Shown in pieces: positions 1 through 5,811 of a stretch of DNA of 9,205 bases. Numbering within the stretch: the stretch's first letter is position 1; the number at the start of each line of letters is the position of its first letter. The notes beneath the pieces were generated by a model. It was not told the origin of the DNA. It saw nothing but the letters and a program-made list of their open reading frames with translations, and did no database searches. The translations under genes were made by a program, and so were the position numbers. Source of the stretch: Planctomycetota bacterium (GTDB taxonomy: Bacteria > Planctomycetota > Planctomycetia > Planctomycetales > Planctomycetaceae); NCBI GenBank assembly GCA_023429275.1, contig JAEYWB010000698.1:1-9205 (forward strand), read 5' to 3'.

Positions 1-65
1 GTACGAGGGAGGACATAACCAAGGCAAACCGGGAGAGTGGCGATTTCCAGACCAATCGACAATTG

Positions 66-227
66 TCAGAGAGCGTCCACGACTTGATCGGTAGGCGCGT
101 TCACCAAGTGAGACATTCCCGTCTCCGCGAGCGTCCGATCGCGGACAAACGCGCTATCCGGCGGCATGGCGTCCCGGCTAAGTTCATTCCAAGTGAGCAA
201 GGGTGCAGGCATGCCAGCAGCGGCCAT
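66..227 (-). CDS. Possible small hypothetical protein (53 aa), or 3' part of a frameshifted gene
   Basis: A short minus-strand frame starts at an ATG (227-225) and ends at TGA (68-66). I do not recognise the product. Its composition is balanced and soluble-looking, with segments such as PLLTWNELSRDAMPPDSAF and TDQVVDAL, and it lacks the Arg/Pro/Ser bias of typical antisense shadow frames in this GC-rich DNA. No Shine-Dalgarno sequence precedes the ATG, and an in-frame TGA lies a few codons upstream. It overlaps by 44 bp the end of another plausible minus-strand frame (184-327). Together they could be one gene of about 87 codons split by a single-base shift. It could equally be chance open sequence. 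There is no known domain and no membrane segment. Confidence 0.3.
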   Translation of the reverse strand: MAAAGMPAPLLTWNELSRDAMPPDSAFVRDRTLAETGMSHLVNAPTDQVVDAL

Positions 228-327
228 GATCGATGGCGACCACTGGCCAATCGCTCACCCACCGAATTGCAATCGTCCCCTCGGCTTCCTTGCAATGCAC
301 GATCACTTCCCAGCCCCGATCGACCAT
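184..327 (-). CDS. Possible small hypothetical protein (47 aa), or 5' part of a frameshifted gene
   Basis: This minus-strand frame opens at an ATG (327-325) and stops with TGA at 186-184. It reads MVDRGWEVIVHCKEAEG, then IAIRWVSDWPVVAIDHGRCW, a beta-strand-like alternation with two Cys and several Trp. I do not recognise a family. The open frame continues further upstream, but that stretch is Arg/Ser/Pro-rich and lies antisense to the hydrophobic plus-strand ORF, so I start at 327. There is no Shine-Dalgarno sequence. The first 33 bp overlap the start of the divergent plus-strand ORF at 295, so at least one of the two starts is probably wrong. It may join the frame at 66-227 as one broken gene. 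Confidence 0.25.
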   Translation of the reverse strand: MVDRGWEVIVHCKEAEGTIAIRWVSDWPVVAIDHGRCWHACTLAHLE

Positions 328-570
328 TTCGTTCTGGCGTCGTACATCCCGGCTTGGTTCGGGCTTGTCCTCATCCTGCAATGGATCGTGCCTTTGACAC
401 CCGGCGTTGCCCTCATTGCCGCCGGACTTGCGTTTCCACCCGAAAACAGAGCGGGATGGCGATTGACGCACTGGGGGGCATTCGCCCTGATTCTGGGAGT
501 CATCTTCGCACTGGCCAGCATCAAGTTTGGTGGTCCTTATTTTCTGATTGCCCCCCTCCGCAGTCGTTAG
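295..570 (+). CDS. Small hypothetical membrane protein (91 aa)
   Basis: The frame from ATG 295 to TAG 570 encodes a strongly hydrophobic protein. There are likely membrane helices at about residues 12-30 (FVLASYIPAWFGLVLILQW), 32-47 (VPLTPGVALIAAGLAF) and 61-78 (GAFALILGVIFALASIKF), separated by a short polar loop PPENRAGWR. I do not recognise a family, so no function is assigned. The clean alternation of helices and charged loops argues for real coding. Its codons use more A/T at third positions than the neighbouring genes. The same frame is open back to an ATG at 166, but residues 1-43 of that longer form look non-coding, so I prefer 295. No Shine-Dalgarno sequence is visible. The start overlaps a possible divergent minus-strand frame. 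Confidence 0.45.
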   Translation: MHDHFPAPIDHFVLASYIPAWFGLVLILQWIVPLTPGVALIAAGLAFPPENRAGWRLTHWGAFALILGVIFALASIKFGGPYFLIAPLRSR

Positions 571-718
571 CTCACCTGTAGCGGTGAAGTGTCGTTGCTG
601 ATTGCCACCGCGACCTTGCGCCGCCCGACATCATTCGCTCCCCCGGGCGACGCTTGACGGACATCGCGCGAGTTCGCACTAAGACGCGAGAATCGACGTT
701 CTGCTATCTTCGCCGGTC

Positions 719-2020
719 ATGACGACCGCTGCCGACAATCCGCCTTCCCCTGCTCCACCGATGACGCCGGATCGCGTCCGCCGCTGGACCTGGGGCATCG
801 TGCTGGCGGCGTTCGTCATCCGCGTGGCGCTGGCGATCGGCCTGCACCTCTACCTCGAGCGGGTCGCACACCGCGACTTCCTGATCGAGGGAGACGCCAA
901 CGGCTACTGGGAACTCGGCCAGAAGCTCGCCCGCGGCGAGGAATATTCGATCTACACCCCGCCCCGGTTCGTCCTGCGGATGCCGGGGTTTCCGTTCCTC
1001 CTGTCGCTCAGCATCCGGGCCTTCGGCGACCACCTGCTGCCGGCGCGGCTTGTTCTCGCCGCGGTCGCGACACTCGCGGTCTGGTTCGTCATCCGGTTGG
1101 GGACGACCCTCTACGACGCGCGGACCGGACTCATCGCCGGAGCGCTCGCGGCCCTCTCTCCGACCCTGGCCGGGTTCGCCGTCGACTTCCTTTCCGAGAC
1201 GCCGTTCGCCGCAGCGATGCTGGCCAACCTGTGGATGATGGCGGTCTGGCTGCGACGGTCGCGAAACGAACAGTGGTCACCGCTGCGCGATGCCGCGTGG
1301 GGTCTCGGAATCGGCCTCCTCGCCGGCGTCGCCTGCTACTTCCGGCCAAGCTGGCTTCTGGCGCCGCCGATCTTCGCCTCGGCCGTCATCCTGCTCCGGC
1401 CACCGCGGTGGCGATCCGTCCTGGTCGGAGTGTTGTCGATCGCCGGGTGCTACCTCGCTCTGCATCCCTGGGCCGCACGAAACGAGCGAGTCACGGGGCA
1501 CTACATCCCGACGACCCTCTGGCTCGGACCGAGTCTCTATGACGGGCTCAATCCGAACGCGACCGGCGACAGCGAGATGTCGTTCTTCGACCGGGAGAAC
1601 CTGATGTCGCGGATGTCCGAGTACGACGTCGACCGGCACTACCGGGACGAGGCGACGCGGTTCGCTCGCGAGAATCCCCGCCGCACGCTGGAACTGGCCT
1701 GGGCCAAGTTCGTGCGATACTGGAAGCCTTGGCCGAATGCCGCCCAGTTTCAGTCGTGGCCGCTGCGCGGGGCGGTCGCGCTCTGGTTCCTCCCCGTCGG
1801 TCTTTTGGCGCTTTGGGGCATCTGGATCGAGCGCCGGGACCTCTGGGGGCTTCTCGTAGCAGTGGGACCGATCGTCTACTTCTGCGGGCTGCATCTCGTG
1901 TTCGTCAGCTCGCTCCGCTACCGGCTCCCTGCGGAGTACCCGCTCGTCATCCTTTCGGCGGTCGGGCTCAAATCCCATTACCGGCCGGTCTGGACGCGGC
2001 GCGCGGCGACACCGACTTGA
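719..2020 (+). CDS. Membrane glycosyltransferase of the GT-C fold, GT39/ArnT-like
   Basis: A 433-residue polytopic membrane protein with about nine or ten hydrophobic helices (for example near 25-46, 108-127, 133-152, 154-178, 211-227, 232-250, 341-360, 365-386). It has the landmarks of polyprenyl-phosphate-dependent GT-C glycosyltransferases (PMT/ArnT/GT39 families). An acidic first periplasmic loop (EGDANGYWELGQ, E57 and D59) is the usual metal and lipid-phosphate site. It is followed by RMPGFPFLLSL at 87-97, then SETPF at 149-153, and near the C-terminus SLRYRLPAEYPL (398-409), the conserved R-Y-R-x-P end motif. Family members move a sugar from a lipid carrier to protein, lipid A or cell-surface glycan; the substrate here cannot be told. 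The ATG at 719 lacks a clear Shine-Dalgarno sequence, and Met15 (761) is an alternative. The 148-bp gap before it holds no convincing promoter. Its 3' end overlaps the convergent cyclase gene. Confidence 0.85.
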   Translation: MTTAADNPPSPAPPMTPDRVRRWTWGIVLAAFVIRVALAIGLHLYLERVAHRDFLIEGDANGYWELGQKLARGEEYSIYTPPRFVLRMPGFPFLLSLSIRAFGDHLLPARLVLAAVATLAVWFVIRLGTTLYDARTGLIAGALAALSPTLAGFAVDFLSETPFAAAMLANLWMMAVWLRRSRNEQWSPLRDAAWGLGIGLLAGVACYFRPSWLLAPPIFASAVILLRPPRWRSVLVGVLSIAGCYLALHPWAARNERVTGHYIPTTLWLGPSLYDGLNPNATGDSEMSFFDRENLMSRMSEYDVDRHYRDEATRFARENPRRTLELAWAKFVRYWKPWPNAAQFQSWPLRGAVALWFLPVGLLALWGIWIERRDLWGLLVAVGPIVYFCGLHLVFVSSLRYRLPAEYPLVILSAVGLKSHYRPVWTRRAATPT

Positions 2021-2933
2021 TCTCGCCCGTCTTGCGGGCGGCAGTCGGAACCTGCCCTTCCGACAGGATCAGGACGCGGTAATGGTCCTTGCCCGCCTGC
2101 TTTACCGAGTACATCTCCGCGTCCGCCATGTCGAGCATGACGGCCGGATGACCCGGATACGGGAAGACGACGGCCCCGATGCTGAAGCTCACGTCCCAGT
2201 TCCGGGTGTAGGCCATCGCCTTGAGCCGGCTGTGAACGCGGGCAATGGTCGAATCGGCGGCCTCGGGAGGGAGAGCGGGAAAGAGGAGAGCGAACTCGTC
2301 CCCTCCCATACGGCTGACGGCGTCGTAGCTCCGAACCGCTCCCTTGAGGATCTGGGCGACCGTCAGCAGCAGTTCGTCGCCCGCAACGTGGCCGCGGGTG
2401 TCGTTGAACTTCTTGAAGTTGTCGCAGTCGATGAAGGCGACCGTGACGGAGACGCCGATCCGTCCGCCACGGTTCGCCTCGGTCCGGATCCGTTCGTAAA
2501 ACGAATTCCGGTTGAGAAGGCCGGTCAGCGGGTCGGTCCCGGCAATTGTGTAGGCGTCTTCGAAGCTGCGCCGCAGCCGGGAGATCGCCATTCCGAACGC
2601 CGCGGCCACGGCGGCGCAGATGATCGCCGAGTCGTGGTCGACCGCCTGAATTGGAACCCGGCCCGTGAAGGCAGGGACGAACCACCCGGCATACGACAGC
2701 AGCGAGAGAGCGAGCGCCGCCACCCAGCCCCAGGTCCAGGCCCCGACCGCCACCTGCGGCAGGCAAAGCGCCACCGCTGCCGTCGACGCGCCTGAGATCG
2801 TGCCGATCAGGCCGGTCGTCAGCGGAATGAGGAACAGGACCACCCAGACGATGGGGGACCGGTCCCGTCGCTGGAGGAAGGAGTCCGTCATGCGGGGCAA
2901 GTCAACGAGGGGAATCGGGAGGGATTGGAGCAC
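1968..2933 (-). CDS. Membrane-anchored GGDEF diguanylate cyclase
   Basis: A 321-residue protein expected to make cyclic di-GMP from two GTP at the inner membrane. The N-terminal part has about four hydrophobic stretches (near 28-45, 47-61, 63-84 and 101-118) and no recognisable PAS, GAF or REC sensor. The GGDEF domain begins at about 131 (AGTDPLTGLLNRNSFYERI). It has FIDCDNFKKFND (167-178, metal Asp169), GHVAGDELL (181-189) and an exact RMGGDEF with GGDEF at 200-204. An allosteric inhibitory site R191-S-Y-D194 lies five residues before GGDEF, so the enzyme should be active and product-inhibited. I chose the GTG start at 2933 because GGGAGGGG lies at good distance upstream; ATG 2891 (Met15) has no Shine-Dalgarno sequence but is a real alternative. 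The last 53 bp overlap the convergent glycosyltransferase gene. Confidence 0.93.
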   Translation of the reverse strand: MLQSLPIPLVDLPRMTDSFLQRRDRSPIVWVVLFLIPLTTGLIGTISGASTAAVALCLPQVAVGAWTWGWVAALALSLLSYAGWFVPAFTGRVPIQAVDHDSAIICAAVAAAFGMAISRLRRSFEDAYTIAGTDPLTGLLNRNSFYERIRTEANRGGRIGVSVTVAFIDCDNFKKFNDTRGHVAGDELLLTVAQILKGAVRSYDAVSRMGGDEFALLFPALPPEAADSTIARVHSRLKAMAYTRNWDVSFSIGAVVFPYPGHPAVMLDMADAEMYSVKQAGKDHYRVLILSEGQVPTAARKTGEIKSVSPRAASRPAGNGI

Positions 2934-2946
2934 GGAATCCCCTCCC
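2917..2946 (-). promoter_or_regulatory. Hairpin that would pair the cyclase Shine-Dalgarno sequence
   Basis: On the minus strand the ribosome-binding stretch GGGAGGGGATT (2946-2936) is followed by a 9-base segment containing the GTG start (2933-2931), then by AATCCCTCCC (2926-2917). The two arms are complementary over ten pairs with one bulged G. The predicted stem would bury the Shine-Dalgarno sequence and place the start codon in the loop. If translation instead begins at ATG 2891, the hairpin sits in the 5' untranslated leader. Confidence 0.5.
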
Positions 2947-3180
2947 GTCCAAGATCGGCCTCCATCGTGGGCTTATCCATCCCGGATTCGGGCGACCGGG
3001 ACGTTTTGCTGCGGATGAGACCAACTGTGCCGCCTGGTCGGGGGCGAGACCGGCCGCTGCGAGGGCGGCAGACCGGCAGCCTCGGCAATGACTCTCCCTT
3101 CTGCGAGGGTCGTGACATCCTTTCGCCGCCGGCAACCTCGACGCTCCTCGGACGAAGCGGGTGATACCGTCAGGTTTCGC
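2947..3180. other. Divergent intergenic region with no convincing gene
   Basis: The gap between the diguanylate cyclase and the Spy-like gene is about 330 bp in all. Open frames exist on both strands but are Arg/Pro/Ser-rich and match no family I know. The minus-strand frames continue antisense into the Spy-like gene. The segment around 3053-3069 is very GC-rich, with a short GCCGC/GCGGC stem. I looked for a c-di-GMP riboswitch consensus because of the neighbouring cyclase and did not find one. Promoters for both divergent genes must lie here. Confidence 0.5.
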
Positions 3181-3209
3181 TGGACAGTGGTCGTACGTGC
3201 AGGTAGCGT
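3181..3209 (+). promoter_or_regulatory. Possible sigma70-type promoter for the Spy-like gene
   Basis: TGGACA (3181-3186, one mismatch to TTGACA) is followed after 17 bp by TAGCGT (3204-3209), a weak match to TATAAT. Transcription would start near 3216 and leave a leader of about 50 nt before ATG 3265. The -10 match is poor, so this is tentative. Confidence 0.3.
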
Positions 3210-3254
3210 ATGGGCGGGCCTTGATCCGATTGCGGCCATTTCCCTCCTGCTTCT

Positions 3255-3259
3255 GAGGT
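3255..3259 (+). promoter_or_regulatory. Ribosome binding site deciding the start of the Spy-like gene
   Basis: GAGGT lies 5 nt before ATG 3265. The codons after this ATG encode a textbook signal peptide. The site therefore fixes the start here and rules out the longer open frame that extends upstream to 3088. Confidence 0.7.
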
Positions 3260-3264
3260 CTAGT

Positions 3265-3657
3265 ATGTCGTTCTTCAGGACTCTGTCCGTTCTGACGCTC
3301 GGTGTCTGCGTCGCCGGTTCTTCCCTCCTGCTCGCCCAGAACGAGCCTGCGGCCAAGAAGGAAACCCGCGGGCCCCTGCCGGCGAACTACGGAAAGCTGG
3401 GCCTTTCCGACGAACAGCGAGAGAAGCTTTACCCGATCCATGAAGAGTATCAGGCTAAGATCGACGCCCTGTCGGCGCAGATCAAGCAGCTTCAGAACGA
3501 GCGAAACGCCAAGTTCCGCGAGCATCTGACCGCCGGACAGAAGGAGCGTCTCAAGGAGCTCGCCGCGGCAGACGCTGCAAAGCGGGCAGCTGCGGCGAAG
3601 AAGCTCGAAGCGGCCAAGCCGGCTGCGGCTCCGGCGGCCACGACCGAGAAGAAGTAA
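3265..3657 (+). CDS. Small exported Spy/CpxP-like helical protein with LTxxQ motifs
   Basis: A 130-residue protein with a Sec signal peptide (MSFFRTLSVLTLGVCVAGSS, likely cut near LLLAQ at 21-25). The mature part is almost entirely charged and helical. It carries two LTxxQ-type motifs: LSDEQ (47-51) and LTAGQ (88-92), about 41 residues apart, each followed by a KL or RL-rich helix. That is the pattern of the Spy/CpxP family of periplasmic stress chaperones and metal-binding proteins. The tail (97-130) is low-complexity Ala/Lys/Pro (KRAAAAKKLEAAK, then PAAAPAATTEKK), longer than in classical Spy and probably disordered. The Cys at 15 is not in a proper lipobox (LGVC), so I do not call it a lipoprotein. 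The gene stands alone on the plus strand and converges on the DUF72 gene. Chaperone activity is inferred from motif pattern only. Confidence 0.75.
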   Translation: MSFFRTLSVLTLGVCVAGSSLLLAQNEPAAKKETRGPLPANYGKLGLSDEQREKLYPIHEEYQAKIDALSAQIKQLQNERNAKFREHLTAGQKERLKELAAADAAKRAAAAKKLEAAKPAAAPAATTEKK

Positions 3658-3739
3658 CCGGCCAGGGCACGGACGCACGATCGTCACACGCGCTGACTCG
3701 TCGCACGCTCCCCGCGTGTCCGGCCCCGAATCACCCGCG

Positions 3740-3780
3740 TTTCTGGCAGCGGCGCTCAAAACAGCGTCCGCTGCCGGGAA
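3740..3780. terminator. Hairpin between convergent genes, candidate bidirectional terminator
   Basis: GGCAGCGGCGCT (3745-3756) pairs with AGCGTCCGCTGCC (3763-3775) with one bulged T and a six-base CAAAAC loop. Weaker pairs extend the stem out to 3740 and 3780. It lies 83 bp past the stop of the Spy-like gene and overlaps the last codons and stop of the DUF72 gene, whose TGA (3758-3756) sits at the loop. No U-tract follows on either strand, so intrinsic termination is uncertain; it may instead protect mRNA 3' ends. Confidence 0.45.
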
Positions 3781-4796
3781 GCGGCGGGGACTGGTTCGGC
3801 GTCGACCGCCGAGAACAGCGGAGCGAGCTCCGGATGGTGCGTTCTCACCGCCTCGTGGAACCGGCGTGCGAGAGACGGCACGTGCGCGTCATTGGGCGTA
3901 TGAGTGAAGACGATCGGGTGGAGCCCCTGGTCAATCCATCCGCTCACCGTAAGGGCCCATTCGTCGATCCACCGCGTGATCCGATCGACGTCATTGCGGC
4001 CGATGAACCTCACCATCGGTCTCTTGCCTGTCACCGTCGTCCGCGCCGGCGAGCGTGGCTTCTGCCGTTGCGACTGCCGTTCGCTTTCGTCCGTCGGACG
4101 GGCTGAGAAGAGCGGGCGGCTGTCGAGCAGACACCGGTCCATTCCCAGCTCGCGGAGCAGGTCATCGAGCCGCTGCTCGGTAGGTCCCTGATCGAAGTAG
4201 TTCTCGTGACGCACTTCGACCGCGTATGCGAACTCGCGAGGAAGAGCGCGGAGATAGGCTTCCAGCTCGGGCCACTGCCGGCCAGAGAAGTGCGGCGGCA
4301 ACTGCAGGAACGACGGTCCCAACCGGTCGTGCCGCGCAAGGGTCTCCATCAGCCGGAGGAATGCCGTCGTCTCGGCGGTCGCCTCGAAGAGCTGCCGGTC
4401 ATGCGTGATCGACTTCGGGAACTTCAGACAGAAGGCGAAGCCGGGCCGGACCGATTCTGCCCACCGCTCGACCGTCTCGACAGCCGGGATGGCGTAGAAC
4501 GTGCTGTTCACCTCGACGGTCGAGAACATCGTCGAGTACTGCCCCAGACAGTCCTGCCGCTTTGAACTCGCCGTATAGACGCTCCCCTTCCACGCCTCGC
4601 ACGCCCAGACGGGTCCGCCCAGGCGATAGATCGGCTCAGGAAACAGAGATGGAGTCGGAAGAGTCAAAGGATCGAAAGCATCAAGGACTGGAAGGACCTG
4701 CCTAATTCTTCGTTGAACGCTCCTGGAGTCCAGCCCCTTTCCACGGATGGCGCGCACGACCTCCCCGACGGGGCGGGAGATCTCCAGCCGGCTCAC
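3756..4796 (-). CDS. DUF72 (YecE-like) family protein
   Basis: A 346-residue member of the DUF72 family, a TIM-barrel-like fold of unknown biochemical function. Family landmarks in order: GPVWACEAWKGSVY (61-74), STVEVNSTFYAIP (92-104), FCLKFPKSITHDRQL (122-136), PSFLQLPPHF (161-170), YAVEVRHENYF (191-201), MVRFIGRN (261-268) and VFTHTPNDAHVPSLARRFHE (286-305). A polar linker (SARPTDESERQSQRQKPRSP, 231-250) probably forms a surface loop. The protein ends in RQRTLF. About 50 residues precede the conserved core; a leading FDP...LFPEP segment at 41-54 looks like part of the family. The start is a GTG (4796) with no clear Shine-Dalgarno sequence, the only ATG or GTG between the upstream in-frame stop and residue 14, so the exact start is uncertain. 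It follows the dehydrogenase gene by 54 bp on the same strand, suggesting co-transcription. Confidence 0.85.
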   Translation of the reverse strand: MSRLEISRPVGEVVRAIRGKGLDSRSVQRRIRQVLPVLDAFDPLTLPTPSLFPEPIYRLGGPVWACEAWKGSVYTASSKRQDCLGQYSTMFSTVEVNSTFYAIPAVETVERWAESVRPGFAFCLKFPKSITHDRQLFEATAETTAFLRLMETLARHDRLGPSFLQLPPHFSGRQWPELEAYLRALPREFAYAVEVRHENYFDQGPTEQRLDDLLRELGMDRCLLDSRPLFSARPTDESERQSQRQKPRSPARTTVTGKRPMVRFIGRNDVDRITRWIDEWALTVSGWIDQGLHPIVFTHTPNDAHVPSLARRFHEAVRTHHPELAPLFSAVDAEPVPAASRQRTLF

Positions 4797-4815
4797 GTTG
4801 TTGGTGATCTGTCGC

Positions 4816-4849
4816 CGCGAAGCTCGCGCGGGGCCATCGGGATGCCCCG
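4816..4849 (-). other. Two adjacent hairpins between the dehydrogenase and DUF72 genes
   Basis: Reading the minus strand just after the dehydrogenase stop (TAG, 4853-4851), CGGGGCAT pairs with ATGGCCCCG (4849-4829, one bulge, CCCG loop). It is immediately followed by a perfect CGCGA-GCT-TCGCG hairpin (4828-4816). Nothing resembling a U-tract follows. The second stem ends about 20 nt before the GTG of the DUF72 gene. They may be a processing or stabilising element, or a weak terminator, that lowers DUF72 expression relative to the dehydrogenase. Confidence 0.45.
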
Positions 4850-4850
4850 A

Positions 4851-5771
4851 CTACTTCCGGTTCCGCCAGTCGATTCCGGACATTTCCGAGAGGGCCAGGA
4901 GCAGTGCGTGTGTGCCGTTGCGGCCGAAGCCCTTCGCCTTGACGCTCAGGTAGAGCTGCTCGGCGAGAGCGAGGCCCGGGAGCGACAGACCCATCCGCTT
5001 CGATTCGGCGAGGGCGATCCCCATGTCCTTCACGAAGTGCTCGACGAAGAACCCGGGATCGAAGTTGTTCGCCATCATCCGTGGGCCAAGGTTCGAGAGC
5101 GACCAGCTTCCCGCCGCCCCCGTCGAGACCGACTGCATCACCGTCTCGAGGTTGAGCCCCGCCTTGTAGCCATACAGCAGGGCCTCGCAGACGCCGATCA
5201 TCATCGTCGAGATCAGGATCTGGTTGACCATCTTGGTGTGCTGTCCCGCCCCGGGTCCCCCCTGATGGACAATCGTCTTTCCCATCGCCTGCCAGCAGGG
5301 CTGGAGGGCGTCGACGATCTCCTTGTCGCCCCCGATCATGATCGACAGCCGGGCCTCACGGGCGCCGATGTCTCCGCCGGAGACGGGGGCGTCAACAGCG
5401 AACACCCCCTTGGCTTTGGCCGCCTCGGCGATCTCAACCGCCAGCGAGGGCTCGCTCGTGGTCATATCGACCAGGATGTTGCCGGCCTTCGAGCCAGCCA
5501 GCGCCCCGTCCTTTCCGAGGAAGACCTCGCGGACATCCGCCGGGAATCCGACGATGGCGAAGATGACATCCGAGGCCTCGGCGACCTCTTTCGGCGAGGC
5601 GGCCCACTTCGCTCCCTGGTTGACGAGATGCTCCGCCTTGGCCGGCGTCCGGGTATGGACCGTCGCGGCAAACCCCGCCTTGATGAGGTGGCCGCACATG
5701 CTGTTCCCCATCACGCCGGTGCCGATCCAGCCGATGCGCGTCTTGCCGGGGGTGATGGTCGGAGTCGTCAT
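4851..5771 (-). CDS. NAD(P)-dependent beta-hydroxyacid dehydrogenase (3-hydroxyisobutyrate dehydrogenase / tartronate semialdehyde reductase family)
   Basis: A 306-residue cytosolic oxidoreductase of normal family length. The Rossmann dinucleotide motif is [13 protein letters not shown] (13-25; Gly17, Gly19, Gly22). The substrate-binding signature [11 protein letters not shown] is at 127-137. The catalytic lysine is K180 in [13 protein letters not shown] (172-184), and the late conserved KD pair is K248-D249. The enzyme should oxidise a 3-hydroxyacid, or reduce the matching semialdehyde, with NAD(H) or NADP(H). Candidate substrates are 3-hydroxyisobutyrate, tartronate semialdehyde or succinic semialdehyde; the sequence alone does not choose, so I give no gene symbol. 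The start at ATG 5771 is supported by AGAGGA just upstream and by the Rossmann strand beginning at residue 12; a longer open frame to 5852 would include the likely promoter and is rejected. The DUF72 gene follows 54 bp downstream on the same strand. Confidence 0.92.
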   Translation of the reverse strand: MTTPTITPGKTRIGWIGTGVMGNSMCGHLIKAGFAATVHTRTPAKAEHLVNQGAKWAASPKEVAEASDVIFAIVGFPADVREVFLGKDGALAGSKAGNILVDMTTSEPSLAVEIAEAAKAKGVFAVDAPVSGGDIGAREARLSIMIGGDKEIVDALQPCWQAMGKTIVHQGGPGAGQHTKMVNQILISTMMIGVCEALLYGYKAGLNLETVMQSVSTGAAGSWSLSNLGPRMMANNFDPGFFVEHFVKDMGIALAESKRMGLSLPGLALAEQLYLSVKAKGFGRNGTHALLLALSEMSGIDWRNRK

Positions 5772-5776
5772 GTCGT

Positions 5777-5782
5777 TCCTCT
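5777..5782 (-). promoter_or_regulatory. Ribosome binding site deciding the dehydrogenase start
   Basis: On the minus strand AGAGGA lies 5 nt before ATG 5771. This placement fixes the start and excludes the in-frame start 27 codons further upstream. Confidence 0.75.
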
Positions 5783-5811
5783 TGGTGGTGGAGCGTCTTT
5801 CAGGGGCCGAA

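Noticed and set aside
2..94. Possible 3' tail of a gene entering from the left edge on the plus strand (about 30 codons to TAG 92-94)
   Set aside because: The peptide (YEGGHNQGKPGEWRFPDQST) looks protein-like, but it is too short to identify and the minus strand competes over 66-94.
63..581. Long plus-strand frame of 172 codons across the left edge
   Set aside because: Composition is Arg/Ser/Pro/His-rich throughout, typical of a shadow frame. It is also out of frame with the hydrophobic protein at 295-570.
654..685. TTGACG at 654-659 as a -35 box for the glycosyltransferase
   Set aside because: No acceptable -10 at 16-18 bp; the best candidate (TAAGAC) is 20 bp away and matches only three of six positions.
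1277..1978. 233-codon minus-strand frame antisense to the glycosyltransferase
   Set aside because: It is Arg/Glu/Pro-rich with no domain, mirrors a well-supported membrane protein, and is a GC-bias artefact.
3088..3264. Upstream extension of the Spy-like gene
   Set aside because: It would put about 59 Arg-rich residues before a clear signal peptide, and GAGGT sits correctly before ATG 3265.
2934..3264. c-di-GMP riboswitch upstream of the cyclase or the Spy-like gene
   Set aside because: The conserved GEMM core sequences are not present on either strand.
3265..3336. Lipoprotein signal in the Spy-like protein
   Set aside because: Cys15 is preceded by LGV, which does not satisfy the lipobox requirement for a small residue at -1; a Sec signal peptide fits better.
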